A stretch of 64,000 nucleotides of DNA from Jiangella sp. DSM 45060 (GTDB lineage Bacteria > Actinomycetota > Actinomycetes > Jiangellales > Jiangellaceae). The stretch lies in the NCBI RefSeq assembly GCF_900105175.1, contig NZ_LT629771.1:1178001-1242000 (forward strand). The letters are read 5' to 3'. The position numbers and the translations under genes were made by a program. This document shows, in pieces, positions 50,402 to 58,491 of this stretch (within the stretch, counting starts at the first letter, position 1; each line of letters begins with the position of its first letter). The notes under the pieces are model-generated. The model was given only the letters and a program-made list of their open reading frames with translations. It searched no databases and was not told the origin of the DNA.

Positions 50402-51165
50402 GCGCCGCCGGCCGGGTCGCTCTCGTCACGGGCGGCGCCACCGGAATCGGCCGCGCGACCTGCCTGGAGCTCGCGCGGCGCGGCATCGCGGAGATCCACA
50501 TCGGGTACTCACGATCGGGCCAGGCAGCCGAGGAGCTCGCCGTCGAGCTACGCGCCCTGGGCGCCACCGCGTACCCGCTTCGCGTCGACGTCGCCGACCG
50601 TGACGCCGTCGTCCGCGCCGCCGCGCACCTGGTGGAGACCAGCGGCGGCCTCGACGTGCTGGTGAACAGCGCGGCGACGACCGTGAAGATCGACTTCGCC
50701 GACCTCGACGCGGTGACGCCGGAACTCTGGGACGAGCTGCTCGGCGTCAACGTGCTGGGCACGTTCTGGGTTTGTCAGGCGTTCGCGGAGTCGCTCAAGG
50801 AACGTCACGGCTCGATCGTCAACGTCACGTCGATCTCCGCGACCCGCGTCGTCGGCAGCTCGTTGCCGTACAGCGTGAGCAAGGCGGCGCTGGCGCAACT
50901 GACCCGAGCACTGGCTGTCGCCCTCGCTCCCACGGTGCGTGTCAACGCCGTCGCGCCCGGCACCGTGATCTCGGGCTGGCACGAGCGGCTCGTCGGCGCC
51001 GCGAACGCTCGGAGAAACTTCGAGGCCGAGGTGGACCACGTCCCGCTGGGGCGGCTCGCCGACGCCGGGGACATCGGCAAGGCCGTCGCGACCGTTGCGC
51101 TCGACCTGGCGTTCGTGACGGGGCAGGAGATCATCGCCGACGGTGGCAAGGCGCTGCGCTACTGA
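50398..51165 (+). CDS. Short-chain dehydrogenase/reductase, 255 aa
   Basis: This classical SDR has ALVTGGATGIGRATCLELA, the catalytic NVTSISATRV Ser, YSVSKAALAQL Tyr-Lys and a final EIIADGGKALRY. The NNAG motif is replaced by NSAATT, so the structural Asn of helix 4 is shifted. HIGYSRSG after strand 2 suggests NADP(H). It is the last gene of the five-gene plus-strand operon that begins with the aldolase, and is followed by a strong terminator. Confidence 0.92.
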   Translation: MSAAGRVALVTGGATGIGRATCLELARRGIAEIHIGYSRSGQAAEELAVELRALGATAYPLRVDVADRDAVVRAAAHLVETSGGLDVLVNSAATTVKIDFADLDAVTPELWDELLGVNVLGTFWVCQAFAESLKERHGSIVNVTSISATRVVGSSLPYSVSKAALAQLTRALAVALAPTVRVNAVAPGTVISGWHERLVGAANARRNFEAEVDHVPLGRLADAGDIGKAVATVALDLAFVTGQEIIADGGKALRY

Positions 51166-51228
51166 ACCTGCCGTCGCCACCAGCCACCGTGTGCTCGACC
51201 ATCACGCTGACTTCGTCTCGTGACCGGG

Positions 51229-51272
51229 GCGCCCCTCATCTGCGGAACGTCAGGTGAGGGGCGCTTTCGTCT
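51229..51272 (+). terminator. Terminator of the aldolase-SDR operon; copy of the tRNA-Glu terminator repeat
   Basis: GCGCCCCTCA and TGAGGGGCGC form a 10-base-pair stem with CTG/CAG pairing inside the loop, followed by TTTCGTCT. It stands 63 bases after the SDR stop. Aligned to the reverse complement of 25601-25645, it differs by three substitutions and one deletion, and the loop TCTGCGGAAC is shared, so the two are copies of one dispersed element. Confidence 0.75.
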
Positions 51273-51310
51273 ACCCGGCGTGATTCACAAGAGATAGACG
51301 TTGGTCACTA

Positions 51311-51340
51311 TTGACACATGCCGTACTGCTCCGCCATGCT
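51311..51340 (+). promoter_or_regulatory. Probable promoter of the carbamoylsarcosine-amidase/transporter operon
   Basis: TTGACA (51311-51316) with an 18-base spacer leads to CATGCT (51335-51340), an imperfect -10. GTCA / TGAC half-sites (51305-51314) overlap the -35 and could be a regulator site. The remaining bases from 51273 to 51382 hold no gene I can support. Confidence 0.45.
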
Positions 51341-51382
51341 GCTCGCACTGCGGCGAACGGGCCGCTGGACGTAGGGAGCGAC

Positions 51383-52063
51383 ATGGGCCAGACAGGTCAG
51401 ACGTACGTGCACAGCCTCGCGAATCCGGACCTGCGTGAGTTCTACGAGGCGGCAGGATTCGCGGGCCGGGTCGGCTGGGGCGAGCGCCCCGCGTTGCTGG
51501 TCATCGACATGGCCGGCGCGTGGACCGACCCCGGTGAGCAGATCGGCACCGACCTGTCGGCCGTCGAGGCCGCGACGGTGCGGTTGCTCGGCGTCGCCCG
51601 GTGCAAGGGCCTGCCGGTCATCTTCACCACCATGGCGTGGGATCCCAGTCTGGCCGAGATCGGTGAGGTCGTCCGGCGCAAGACCCCGCACAGCGAGAAG
51701 ATGCTCATCGGTTCGGAGCGGGTCACGCTGCGCCCCGCGCTCGAACGGCGGCCGGACGAGCCGCTCGTCGTCAAGCCGCGTGCGTCGGCGTTCTTCGGGA
51801 CCAACGTCGAGGCGATGCTCACGTCGGCCAAGGCGGACACCGCCATCGTCGTCGGCTGCAGCACGAGCGGCTGCATCCGCGCGACCGCCGAGAGCGCATT
51901 CAACCGCGGCTACCACGTCATCGTCCCGGCCGAGGCCGTGGGCGACCGGTCCGAGTCGGCGCACGCGGCGAACCTGTTCGACATCGACGCCCGGTACGGC
52001 GACGTCGAGCCGCTCGAGGCCGTCCTCGCCAGGCTGGAGACGCTCCCCGAGGGCCAGGACTGA
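51383..52063 (+). CDS. Isochorismatase-family cysteine hydrolase, N-carbamoylsarcosine amidase-like, 226 aa
   Basis: The catalytic triad is readable: Asp in LLVIDMAGAWTDPG, Lys in LVVKPRASAFFGTN and Cys in VVGCSTSGCIRATAES. That Cys motif and the long N-terminal extension match N-carbamoylsarcosine amidohydrolases, which release ammonia and CO2 from carbamoyl amines. The substrate is inferred from context: the same operon encodes a hydantoinase that would supply N-carbamoyl products. ATG 51383 has GGGAG; the frame is open further upstream but without an SD. It is the first gene of the operon. Confidence 0.87.
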   Translation: MGQTGQTYVHSLANPDLREFYEAAGFAGRVGWGERPALLVIDMAGAWTDPGEQIGTDLSAVEAATVRLLGVARCKGLPVIFTTMAWDPSLAEIGEVVRRKTPHSEKMLIGSERVTLRPALERRPDEPLVVKPRASAFFGTNVEAMLTSAKADTAIVVGCSTSGCIRATAESAFNRGYHVIVPAEAVGDRSESAHAANLFDIDARYGDVEPLEAVLARLETLPEGQD

Positions 52064-52066
52064 GCC

Positions 52067-52849
52067 ATGACGGCGACGGCACCCGTCCTTGTCGCGAGCG
52101 AGCTGCGCAAGTCCTACGGTCACGTGAAGGCGCTCCGCGGCGCGAGCCTGTCGGTGCGTCCCGGCGAGGTCGTCGCGATCGTCGGCGACAACGGCGCGGG
52201 CAAGAGCACGTTCATCTCGTGCATCTGTGGCGCCCTGACCCCCGACGCGGGGAACGTCACGATCGACGGCACGCCCCTCGAGCCGGGCTCGATCGCGTCG
52301 GCCATGAGCGCGGGACTCGCGGCGGTCTACCAGGACCTCGCGGTCGCGCCGCACCTCTCGGTCGTCGAAAACATCTTCCTCTCCACTGAGATCCGCAGCG
52401 GGGGACCGCTGGGCCGGCTCGGCGTCCTGGACCGGCGCACCATGCGGCGCGAGGCCGAGCAGCTCATGCACAGCCTCGGCATCGACCTGCCCAACCTGGA
52501 CCGGCCGGTCGAGCAGCTCTCGGGCGGCCAGCGGCAGGTCGTCGCGGTGGCGCGGGCCGTGTCCCGCGCGAGCCGCGTGATCGTGCTGGACGAACCCACC
52601 GCCGCCCTCGGGGCGAAGCAGTCGCAGATCGTCCTCGACACGATCACGGCCACGCGCAGACGCGGCATCGCGGTGCTGCTGATCTCGCACGACCTCCCGC
52701 GGGTGCTCGAGGTGGCCGACCGGATCGTCGTCATGCGACTCGGCTCGGTGGCGTCGGAGATCGACCCCAGCGGCACGACCGTGAGCGACGTCGTCGCGGC
52801 GATGCTCGGCGAGAACCGCGAGAACGGCGAGGACAGGAGGACACCATGA
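52067..52849 (+). CDS. Ribose-type ABC transporter ATPase, single-domain, 260 aa
   Basis: This is a CUT2-type ATPase with Walker A VGDNGAGKSTF, LAAVYQDLAVAPHLSVVENIFL, signature LSGGQRQVVAVARAV, Walker B VIVLDEPTAALG and switch His LLISHDL. It contains one ATPase domain rather than the fused pair of RbsA (~500 residues), so it must dimerise. It starts 3 bases after the amidase stop and ends with a 4-base overlap with the permease gene. Confidence 0.93.
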   Translation: MTATAPVLVASELRKSYGHVKALRGASLSVRPGEVVAIVGDNGAGKSTFISCICGALTPDAGNVTIDGTPLEPGSIASAMSAGLAAVYQDLAVAPHLSVVENIFLSTEIRSGGPLGRLGVLDRRTMRREAEQLMHSLGIDLPNLDRPVEQLSGGQRQVVAVARAVSRASRVIVLDEPTAALGAKQSQIVLDTITATRRRGIAVLLISHDLPRVLEVADRIVVMRLGSVASEIDPSGTTVSDVVAAMLGENRENGEDRRTP

Positions 52850-53898
52850 CCACCAACGCGGGAATCGTCGACGAGAACGGCGTGGCCGTGCGCGACCGGT
52901 GGTCCTTCGCCGCCGTCTCGACCACCTGGTACGTCCTCGCGGCCGTCGTGCTCCTCGTCGTCGTCTTCACCGTCATCGGTCCGGAGGCCCGGTTCGTCTC
53001 CGTGACGAACCTGCAGGCCATCGGGCGCAACAGCGCCGGACTGCTGCTCCTGGCCATCGGACTGGCGTTCGTGCTGGGTGCCGGCCACATCGACCTGTCG
53101 GTCGGTGCGAACCTGGTGCTGTCCTCGGTGGTCGCGGCGAAGACGGTCGTCCTGGTCTCCGGCGGCAGCGCGGCCGCGGCAGCCGGCGAGTACACCGACA
53201 CCGGACTGGCGATCGTGGCCGGTCTCGTCGCCGGAATGGTCGCCGGCATGCTGGTGGGCCTGTTCAACGGGTTGCTCGTCACCCGGCTGCGGATCAACTC
53301 GTTCGTCGTCACGCTCGGGACGATGGGTGTGGCCACCGGCCTCGCACAGGTGATCACGGACGGCGCCAACGTGCCGTACCTGCCGCCGAGCCTGCAGAGC
53401 ACGGTGGGCATGCGGACGCTGCTGGCCGTGCCCGTCCCGCTCGTCGTGGGCCTCGTCGTGGGCGCCGTGGCCGCGGGCGTCCTGGCGTGGACCCGCTTCG
53501 GCCGGCACACGCTCGCGATCGGCTCCAGCGCGAGCGGCTCGCGACGGGCGGGGGTGCGCGTCGAGGCGACCGCGACGAAGGTGTTCGTCCTGTGCGGGCT
53601 CATGGCCGGCGTGGCCGGATTCCTCGACATCACCCGGTTCGGCACGACGGCCATCTCCGGACACGAGACCAGCATGCTGCAGGCGCTGTCGGCGGTGATC
53701 ATCGGCGGCACGAGCCTCTTCGGCGGACGTGCGTCGGTCGTCGGCGCCATGTCCGCGACCTTCATTCCCACGGTGCTGCTCGCGGGATTCGTCATGGTCG
53801 GCGTCGGGTCCTTCTACCAGAACATCGCGATCGGACTCGTCCTCATCGCCGCCGTCTGGATCGACGGCGTGCGCCGCGGGCAACTCGTCCCCCGATGA
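52846..53898 (+). CDS. Ribose-type ABC transporter permease (RbsC-like), 350 aa
   Basis: This CUT2-type permease has about nine to ten membrane helices. The conserved GLLLLAIGLAFVLGAGHIDLSVGANL is the RbsC signature region, with NGLLVTRLRINSFVVTLGTMG and the C-terminal SVIIGGTSLFGG-type segment (ALSAVIIGGTSLFGGRASV). An unusual polar insert, VSGGSAAAAAGEYTDTG, separates two early helices. It works with the single-domain ATPase before it and the lipoprotein after it. Confidence 0.93.
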   Translation: MTTNAGIVDENGVAVRDRWSFAAVSTTWYVLAAVVLLVVVFTVIGPEARFVSVTNLQAIGRNSAGLLLLAIGLAFVLGAGHIDLSVGANLVLSSVVAAKTVVLVSGGSAAAAAGEYTDTGLAIVAGLVAGMVAGMLVGLFNGLLVTRLRINSFVVTLGTMGVATGLAQVITDGANVPYLPPSLQSTVGMRTLLAVPVPLVVGLVVGAVAAGVLAWTRFGRHTLAIGSSASGSRRAGVRVEATATKVFVLCGLMAGVAGFLDITRFGTTAISGHETSMLQALSAVIIGGTSLFGGRASVVGAMSATFIPTVLLAGFVMVGVGSFYQNIAIGLVLIAAVWIDGVRRGQLVPR

Positions 53899-53906
53899 GT
53901 CCCGCA

Positions 53907-53933
53907 TCGAACCTCTCGAACCTCTCGAACCTC
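53907..53933 (+). repeat. Three perfect tandem copies of TCGAACCTC
   Basis: The nonamer TCGAACCTC occurs three times head to tail between the permease stop (53898) and the SD of the binding-protein gene. It is non-coding, in the mRNA leader of the third transporter gene, and could vary in copy number by slippage. Confidence 0.9.
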
Positions 53934-53949
53934 CACGACAGGAGACACC

Positions 53950-54951
53950 ATGACCACGAACCGGCTGCTGGGCCCGGCGTTACTCGCCGTCTCCGTCCTC
54001 GCCGCGACCGCGTGCGGAACGAGCGCTCAGACGGAGTCCGGCGGCGATGACGGCGGCGCGCTCGACATCTCGCTGCTCACCACCTACAACGGGCTGCCGT
54101 TCTACACCGCGATGCTGTGCGGAGCGAAGGACGCCGCCGCGGACCTGGGTGGCGGGATCGAGATCTCGACCGACGGCCCGTCGCGGGGGATGAACGCCGC
54201 CGACCAGGTCCCGGTTCTCGAATCCGTCGTCAACGCCGGTCCCGACGGGCTGATCTTCGTGCCGGCGGACCCGCAGGCCATGCTCGCGCCCGTGCGCACA
54301 GCGGTCGACTCCGGCATCGCGGTGGTGACCACCGACGCCGTGCTCGCGGACGAGGTGGCCCTGGCCCAGTTCCACGGCGACAGCATCGCCGGAGGCGCGC
54401 TCGCCGCGGAGGAACTGCTCACCCGCGTCGGTGACGCGGAGGGCAAGGTCCTCGTGCTCGACAACCGTCCCGGCCTGCCGCTCACCAACGAGCGCGCCGA
54501 GGGGTTCATCACCGGCCTCGAGGGCGCGGGCAACCTGGAGGTGCTCGAGACACAGTACTTCGAGGACGACCCCAACCAGGCGTCGTCGATCGTGCAGTCG
54601 AGCCTGCAGGCGCACCCGGACATCGTGGGCATCTTCGCGACGGCCGAGGCCGGCGCCACCGGGGCGGCGAACGCGCTCCAGGCGATGAACGCCGAGGACG
54701 TCGCCGTCATCGCCTACGACGCCGGGCCCGTTCTCGTGCGCGGGCTTCAGGACGGGACCCTGGACGCGCTCGTGGCACAGGGCTCGTACCAGCAGGGCTA
54801 CGACGCGCTCACCCGGCTCGTCTCGCACCTGCGCGACGAGGACACGGCGGATCTTCCGTTCGACAATGTCGTCGACAACGTCCTGGTGACGGCGGACAAC
54901 ATGGACGATCCCGAGGTCGCCAAGTTCCTGTATCCGGAATCGTGCTCCTGA
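53950..54951 (+). CDS. Ribose-type periplasmic-binding lipoprotein (Peripla_BP_4), 333 aa
   Basis: A lipoprotein signal (LLGPALLAVSVLAATAC) precedes a type I periplasmic-binding fold: DISLLTTYNGLPFYTAMLCG, VVNAGPDGLIFVPADPQAML, DSGIAVVTTDAVL, and VLVLDNRPGLPLTNERAEGF. These match sugar or small-polar-compound binders of the RbsB group. The acidic Asp/Glu-rich ligand cleft cannot be read without a structure. SD GGAG before ATG 53950 is good. Together with the ATPase and permease genes it forms one complete importer. Confidence 0.92.
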   Translation: MTTNRLLGPALLAVSVLAATACGTSAQTESGGDDGGALDISLLTTYNGLPFYTAMLCGAKDAAADLGGGIEISTDGPSRGMNAADQVPVLESVVNAGPDGLIFVPADPQAMLAPVRTAVDSGIAVVTTDAVLADEVALAQFHGDSIAGGALAAEELLTRVGDAEGKVLVLDNRPGLPLTNERAEGFITGLEGAGNLEVLETQYFEDDPNQASSIVQSSLQAHPDIVGIFATAEAGATGAANALQAMNAEDVAVIAYDAGPVLVRGLQDGTLDALVAQGSYQQGYDALTRLVSHLRDEDTADLPFDNVVDNVLVTADNMDDPEVAKFLYPESCS

Positions 54952-54982
54952 GGCAGGCGGTCGTGATCGAGGAGGTGGACGG

Positions 54983-55717
54983 GTGAGGCAGGAGACCGAC
55001 GGCGCGGTCGTCGTCACCGGGGCCGCGTCCGGCATCGGCCGGGCCGTCGTCGAGACGCTGGTCCAGGCCGGTCGGCCGGTGGTGGCGCTCGACCTCGCGG
55101 ACTCGGTCGGCGAGCTCGCCTCCGCGACCGTGCGCGCGGTCGTCGGCGACGCCGCCGATCCCGCGGTCCTCGCCGGCGCCGTCGACGACGGCGCGGACCT
55201 CGCCGGCGCGGTCACGGGCGCCGTGGCCGCCGCGGGGATCACCCGGGCCGGCACCGTCGACACGATGGATCTCGGGACCTGGGACGCCATCGTGCGCACC
55301 AACCTCACCGCGGTGTTCCTCCTGGCGAAGGCCTGCGTGCCGCGGTTCCGGCGAGCCGGCGGCGGGTCGTTCGTCGCGATCGCATCGCAGGTGGGCATGG
55401 TCGGGTATCCCGAGAACGTCGCGTATTGCGCCGCCAAGGGTGGTGTGATCAACTTCGTGCGCGCACTGGCGGTCGACGGCGGGCCCGACGGCATCAGGGC
55501 CAACGCCGTGTGCCCAGGGCCCGTCGACACCCCGATGCTGCGCGAAGGCTTCGACCAGACCGGCGAGGACCTGGACGTCGTGACCCGACGGGTACCGCTG
55601 GGCCGGGTCGGCCGGCCTGACGAGATCGCGGCCGCGGTCGGGCTGCTGCTCGGTCCCGCGGGCGGATTCGTCACGGGCGCGGTCTGGCCCGTCGACGGCG
55701 GCTACACGGCGCAGTAG
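54983..55717 (+). CDS. Short-chain dehydrogenase/reductase, 244 aa
   Basis: This SDR has VVVTGAASGIGRAVVETL, ALDLADS with an Asp that favours NAD(H), the YCAAKGG catalytic Tyr/Lys and a VWPVDGGYTAQ end. The Ser is in FVAIASQVGMVGY. The SDR is coded in a nitrogen-compound operon, so it may oxidise a hydroxyl on the same substrate, but this is not testable from sequence. GTG 54983 has GGAGG 8-9 bases upstream. Confidence 0.9.
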   Translation: MRQETDGAVVVTGAASGIGRAVVETLVQAGRPVVALDLADSVGELASATVRAVVGDAADPAVLAGAVDDGADLAGAVTGAVAAAGITRAGTVDTMDLGTWDAIVRTNLTAVFLLAKACVPRFRRAGGGSFVAIASQVGMVGYPENVAYCAAKGGVINFVRALAVDGGPDGIRANAVCPGPVDTPMLREGFDQTGEDLDVVTRRVPLGRVGRPDEIAAAVGLLLGPAGGFVTGAVWPVDGGYTAQ

Positions 55718-55734
55718 ACGAGTGAGGGGATGGC

Positions 55735-56499
55735 ATGGTGACCGACGACCCGCGAGAGCGCGCGCTGCTGGAGCTCATCGCCGAGTTGCAGCCGGTGGGG
55801 GCGCGTGAGATCGGCAAGCGACTCGACGGGCCGCTGGCCGGACTGAGCGAGTCGACGCTGTCGCGGCTGCTCCGCCGGCTCGACTCCGCCGGCCTCACGG
55901 GGTCGCCGAACGGCAAGGGCCGCGTGCTCACGCCGGCGGGCAGGGAGGTGGCCGACCGGGTCGCCAACGAGCGCAGGTGGTCGGCCGAGCTCGGACCGCT
56001 GGAACTGCGCACCGCCCAGGACGTGGCCGACCTGTTGCACGCCCGGCGAGGCGTGGAGAGCGAGATCGCCCGTGCTGCCGCGCTGGCGGCCGGTCCGGCG
56101 GAGGTCGAGCACCTGTCCCGGCTGCTGGCCGGACACGAGACGTCGATGGACACCGAGGACGAACGCCCCCGGCGTGCCGTCGACTTCCACCGGGCCCTCG
56201 CCGATCTCGTCCCCAACCGCGTCCTGCGAGGACTGGCCGCGGTGGTGTTCGATCCCCGGTTCGACCACCTCGAGCAGGTGCTCGACGTCATCACCGAGAG
56301 CCGCGGAACCACCCGCCGGTCGACGAACGAGCACCACGAGCTCATGGACGCCATCGCGGGCCGCGACCCCGACCGTGCGGAGGCGGCCATGGCGCGGCAC
56401 CTCGACCGCCTCATCGAGGACGCCACGACCGACGTCACGACCACCCGGGAGGCGATCGCCCTCTTCCTCGCCGCCCACCGAGGCACGACGCCCGCCTGA
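55735..56499 (+). CDS. FCD-domain transcriptional regulator with an RNase-R/NrpR-like winged helix, 254 aa
   Basis: The C-terminal domain is an FCD ligand-binding helical bundle (RRGVESEIARAAALAAG, DFHRALADLVPN, HHELMDAIAGRDPDRAEAAM), with the Asp/His positions of its metal site present. FCD normally follows a GntR winged helix. Here the N-terminus (LLELIAELQPVGAREIGKRL, TLSRLLRRLDSAGL, GKGRVLTPAGREVAD) resembles the winged helix of NrpR/RNase-R-type proteins (HTH_12). I infer that it regulates the flanking operon. SD GAGGGG is good. The following 73 bases are non-coding. Confidence 0.85.
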   Translation: MVTDDPRERALLELIAELQPVGAREIGKRLDGPLAGLSESTLSRLLRRLDSAGLTGSPNGKGRVLTPAGREVADRVANERRWSAELGPLELRTAQDVADLLHARRGVESEIARAAALAAGPAEVEHLSRLLAGHETSMDTEDERPRRAVDFHRALADLVPNRVLRGLAAVVFDPRFDHLEQVLDVITESRGTTRRSTNEHHELMDAIAGRDPDRAEAAMARHLDRLIEDATTDVTTTREAIALFLAAHRGTTPA

Positions 56500-56572
56500 C
56501 CCGACAGCGAGGCCGAACAGTTCCCCGCCCCGACGGCGGGTGCCCGATCACGCACACCGGAAGGTTCTTCGC

Positions 56573-56968
56573 ATGCCCCTGCTCGAACAGATCAGCACGA
56601 CCGAGGCTCCCGCGCCGAGCGCGTCGTACTCCCAGGCCATCGCCTGGGACCGGTTGGTCGCGACCGGCGGCCAGGTGGGCGCCGACCCGCGCACCGGCGC
56701 CCTGCCGGAGGCCTTCGAGGACGAGGTGCGCCAGGCGCTGGAGAACCTGCGCGCCGTCCTGCGCGCGGCGGGCACGTCGCCCGAGCGGGTCCTGAAGACC
56801 ACGTGCTTCCTCACCGACATCTCCACGTTCCCCACGTTCGATCGGATCTATCGCGACTTCTTCCCCGACCCGCTGCCGGCGCGGAGCACGATCGGCATCG
56901 CGCTCGCCGGCGGCCTGCGGTTCGAGATCGAGGCGTGGGCCGTCCGTGACCCGGAAGGCCCCGCGTGA
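56573..56968 (+). CDS. RidA/YjgF-family protein, 131 aa
   Basis: This is a RidA-type trimeric deaminase or related hydrolase. It has SASYSQAIAWDRLVATGGQVGADP at the start, QALENLRAVLRAAGTSPERVLKTTCFL in the core and the catalytic arginine in PARSTIGIALAG, with FEIEAWAVRDPE as the acidic end. Many RidA relatives act in pyrimidine and hydantoin metabolism (RutC-like). SD AAGG is 8 bases upstream of ATG 56573. Its stop overlaps the hydantoinase GTG by 4 bases. Confidence 0.9.
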   Translation: MPLLEQISTTEAPAPSASYSQAIAWDRLVATGGQVGADPRTGALPEAFEDEVRQALENLRAVLRAAGTSPERVLKTTCFLTDISTFPTFDRIYRDFFPDPLPARSTIGIALAGGLRFEIEAWAVRDPEGPA

Positions 56969-58347
56969 CCTGGTTCGACACCGTCGTCCGCGGCGCCACG
57001 GTGGTGGCCGGGGGAGCGGCGCGACGCCTCGACCTCGGCATCCGGGACGGCCGGTACGCCGCCGTCCTCGAGCCGGACGCGCCGGCCGACGCGGAGCACG
57101 TGGTGGACGCCGGCGGCCTCGTCGCCACGCCCGGCGCCATCGACACCCACACCCACATCGACTGGCCCTATGACGGCACCCGCACGGTCGACGGCCCGCT
57201 CGGCGCCAGCCGTGCCGCGCTGCTCGGCGGCACCACGACGGTCGTCGACTTCGTCCCGCCGGCCGAGCCGGGCCGGAGTCTCGTCGACGCGTGCCACGAG
57301 CGGGTGGACGCACTGGGCGAGGCCATCGCGGTCGACTTCGCCCTGCACCCGATCCTGCTCGACGCGTCGACGGCCGTTCTCGGCGAGCTGCCGCACGTGG
57401 TCGCGGACGGCTTCACGTCGTTCAAGATGTACACGACCTACGAGGACCGCCGCGTCGACGACGGCGCGGCGTGGCAGCTCATGCGGGCCATCGCCCGACT
57501 GGGCGCGCTGCCGGGCTTCCACGCCGAGAACCACGAACTGCTCACCGCCACCCTCGGAGAGCAGGAACGGCTCGGCCGGCTCGCCGCCGGTGACTATCCG
57601 GCCAGCCGCCCCGCGCTCGCCGAGGCCGAGGCGATCGGCATGGTGTCGCTCTACGCGCGGCGCATCGGCACCCCGGTGTACATCTTCCACGTCAGCGGCG
57701 CGGAGGCGCTCGGGGCCGTCGAGGCGGCCAGACGCGCCGGGAGCGTCGTCCACGCCGAGACCTGCACGCACTACCTCGTCCACGACGATTCGGTGTTCTC
57801 CGGAGCGGACCCCTGGCGTTTCGTCATCTCGCCGCCCATCCGGTCGGCCGCCGACCGGGAACGGTTGTGGGAGGGCCTGCGGACCGGCTCCGTGACGACC
57901 GTCGGTTCCGATCACTGCGCGTACGAGTCGGGCCGCAAGGCCGCACACAGCGACGATCACCGCCATGTGCCGGCCGGGGCTCCGGGGATCGAGGCGCGGA
58001 CGCTCCTGTTGTGGAGTGAGGGCCTGCACCGGCACGGCGTGAGCCTGCCCGAGTTCGTGGCGGCGAACAGCGAGCGCGCCGCCGCGGTGCTCGGCCTGAC
58101 GGCGAAAGGCCGCATCGCCGTCGGCGCCGACGCCGATCTCGTGCTGTGGGACCCGGCCCTGCGCTGGCGCGGCGCCGACCTCCCGCCGTCGTCTCCCGAG
58201 ACGTTCAGCCTCTACGACCGATGTGACGGGACGGGCCGGCCGCGGCACGTGTTCCTCCGCGGAACCGCGGTGGTCCGCGACGGTGCTCTCACCGACGAAG
58301 CGCCGCGCGGGCGCTTCGTGCACCGGCAGCCCCGATCGCCGAGGTGA
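56965..58347 (+). CDS. Dihydropyrimidinase / D-hydantoinase family amidohydrolase, 460 aa
   Basis: This is a cyclic amidohydrolase with the binuclear metal site fully readable: DTHTHIDWP (HxH), FTSFKMYTTYE (Lys to be carboxylated), FHAENHEL, FHVSGAEAL and VGSDHCAY (Asp). Members open hydantoins, dihydropyrimidines or allantoin to N-carbamoyl acids. With the carbamoylsarcosine-amidase-like gene at the other end of the operon, it could process a hydantoin or creatinine-derived N-methylhydantoin in two steps. GTG 56965 is coupled to ridA. Confidence 0.9.
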   Translation: MTWFDTVVRGATVVAGGAARRLDLGIRDGRYAAVLEPDAPADAEHVVDAGGLVATPGAIDTHTHIDWPYDGTRTVDGPLGASRAALLGGTTTVVDFVPPAEPGRSLVDACHERVDALGEAIAVDFALHPILLDASTAVLGELPHVVADGFTSFKMYTTYEDRRVDDGAAWQLMRAIARLGALPGFHAENHELLTATLGEQERLGRLAAGDYPASRPALAEAEAIGMVSLYARRIGTPVYIFHVSGAEALGAVEAARRAGSVVHAETCTHYLVHDDSVFSGADPWRFVISPPIRSAADRERLWEGLRTGSVTTVGSDHCAYESGRKAAHSDDHRHVPAGAPGIEARTLLLWSEGLHRHGVSLPEFVAANSERAAAVLGLTAKGRIAVGADADLVLWDPALRWRGADLPPSSPETFSLYDRCDGTGRPRHVFLRGTAVVRDGALTDEAPRGRFVHRQPRSPR

Positions 58348-58390
58348 TGTCCCGGCGCGGCTGCCATCCGTCCTCGGTGGCGACCGTTCA

Positions 58391-58467
58391 TGCACGATTG
58401 TGCACGATTACCCCTTGATTTGCCGCACCGCGTTCTCTAGTGTCTGTTTTAACAGGACGGCGTCCTG
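58391..58467 (+). promoter_or_regulatory. IclR-gene promoter with direct and inverted repeats
   Basis: A direct repeat of TGCACGATT (58391-58399 and 58401-58409) precedes a promoter with -35 TTGATT (58415-58420), 17-base spacer and -10 TAGTGT (58438-58443). Just downstream lie two overlapping palindromes: CTGTT / AACAG around TT (58444-58455) and CAGGAC / GTCCTG around GGC (58453-58467). These are candidate IclR operators at the transcription start. Confidence 0.65.
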
Positions 58468-58491
58468 ATATCACTGACGCAGGGAGTCGTG

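Noticed and set aside
25653-51272. The idea that the repeat copies at 25601 and 51229 are att sites flanking an integrated island
   Set aside because: They are in inverted, not direct, orientation; no integrase is present, and the second copy has no tRNA fragment.
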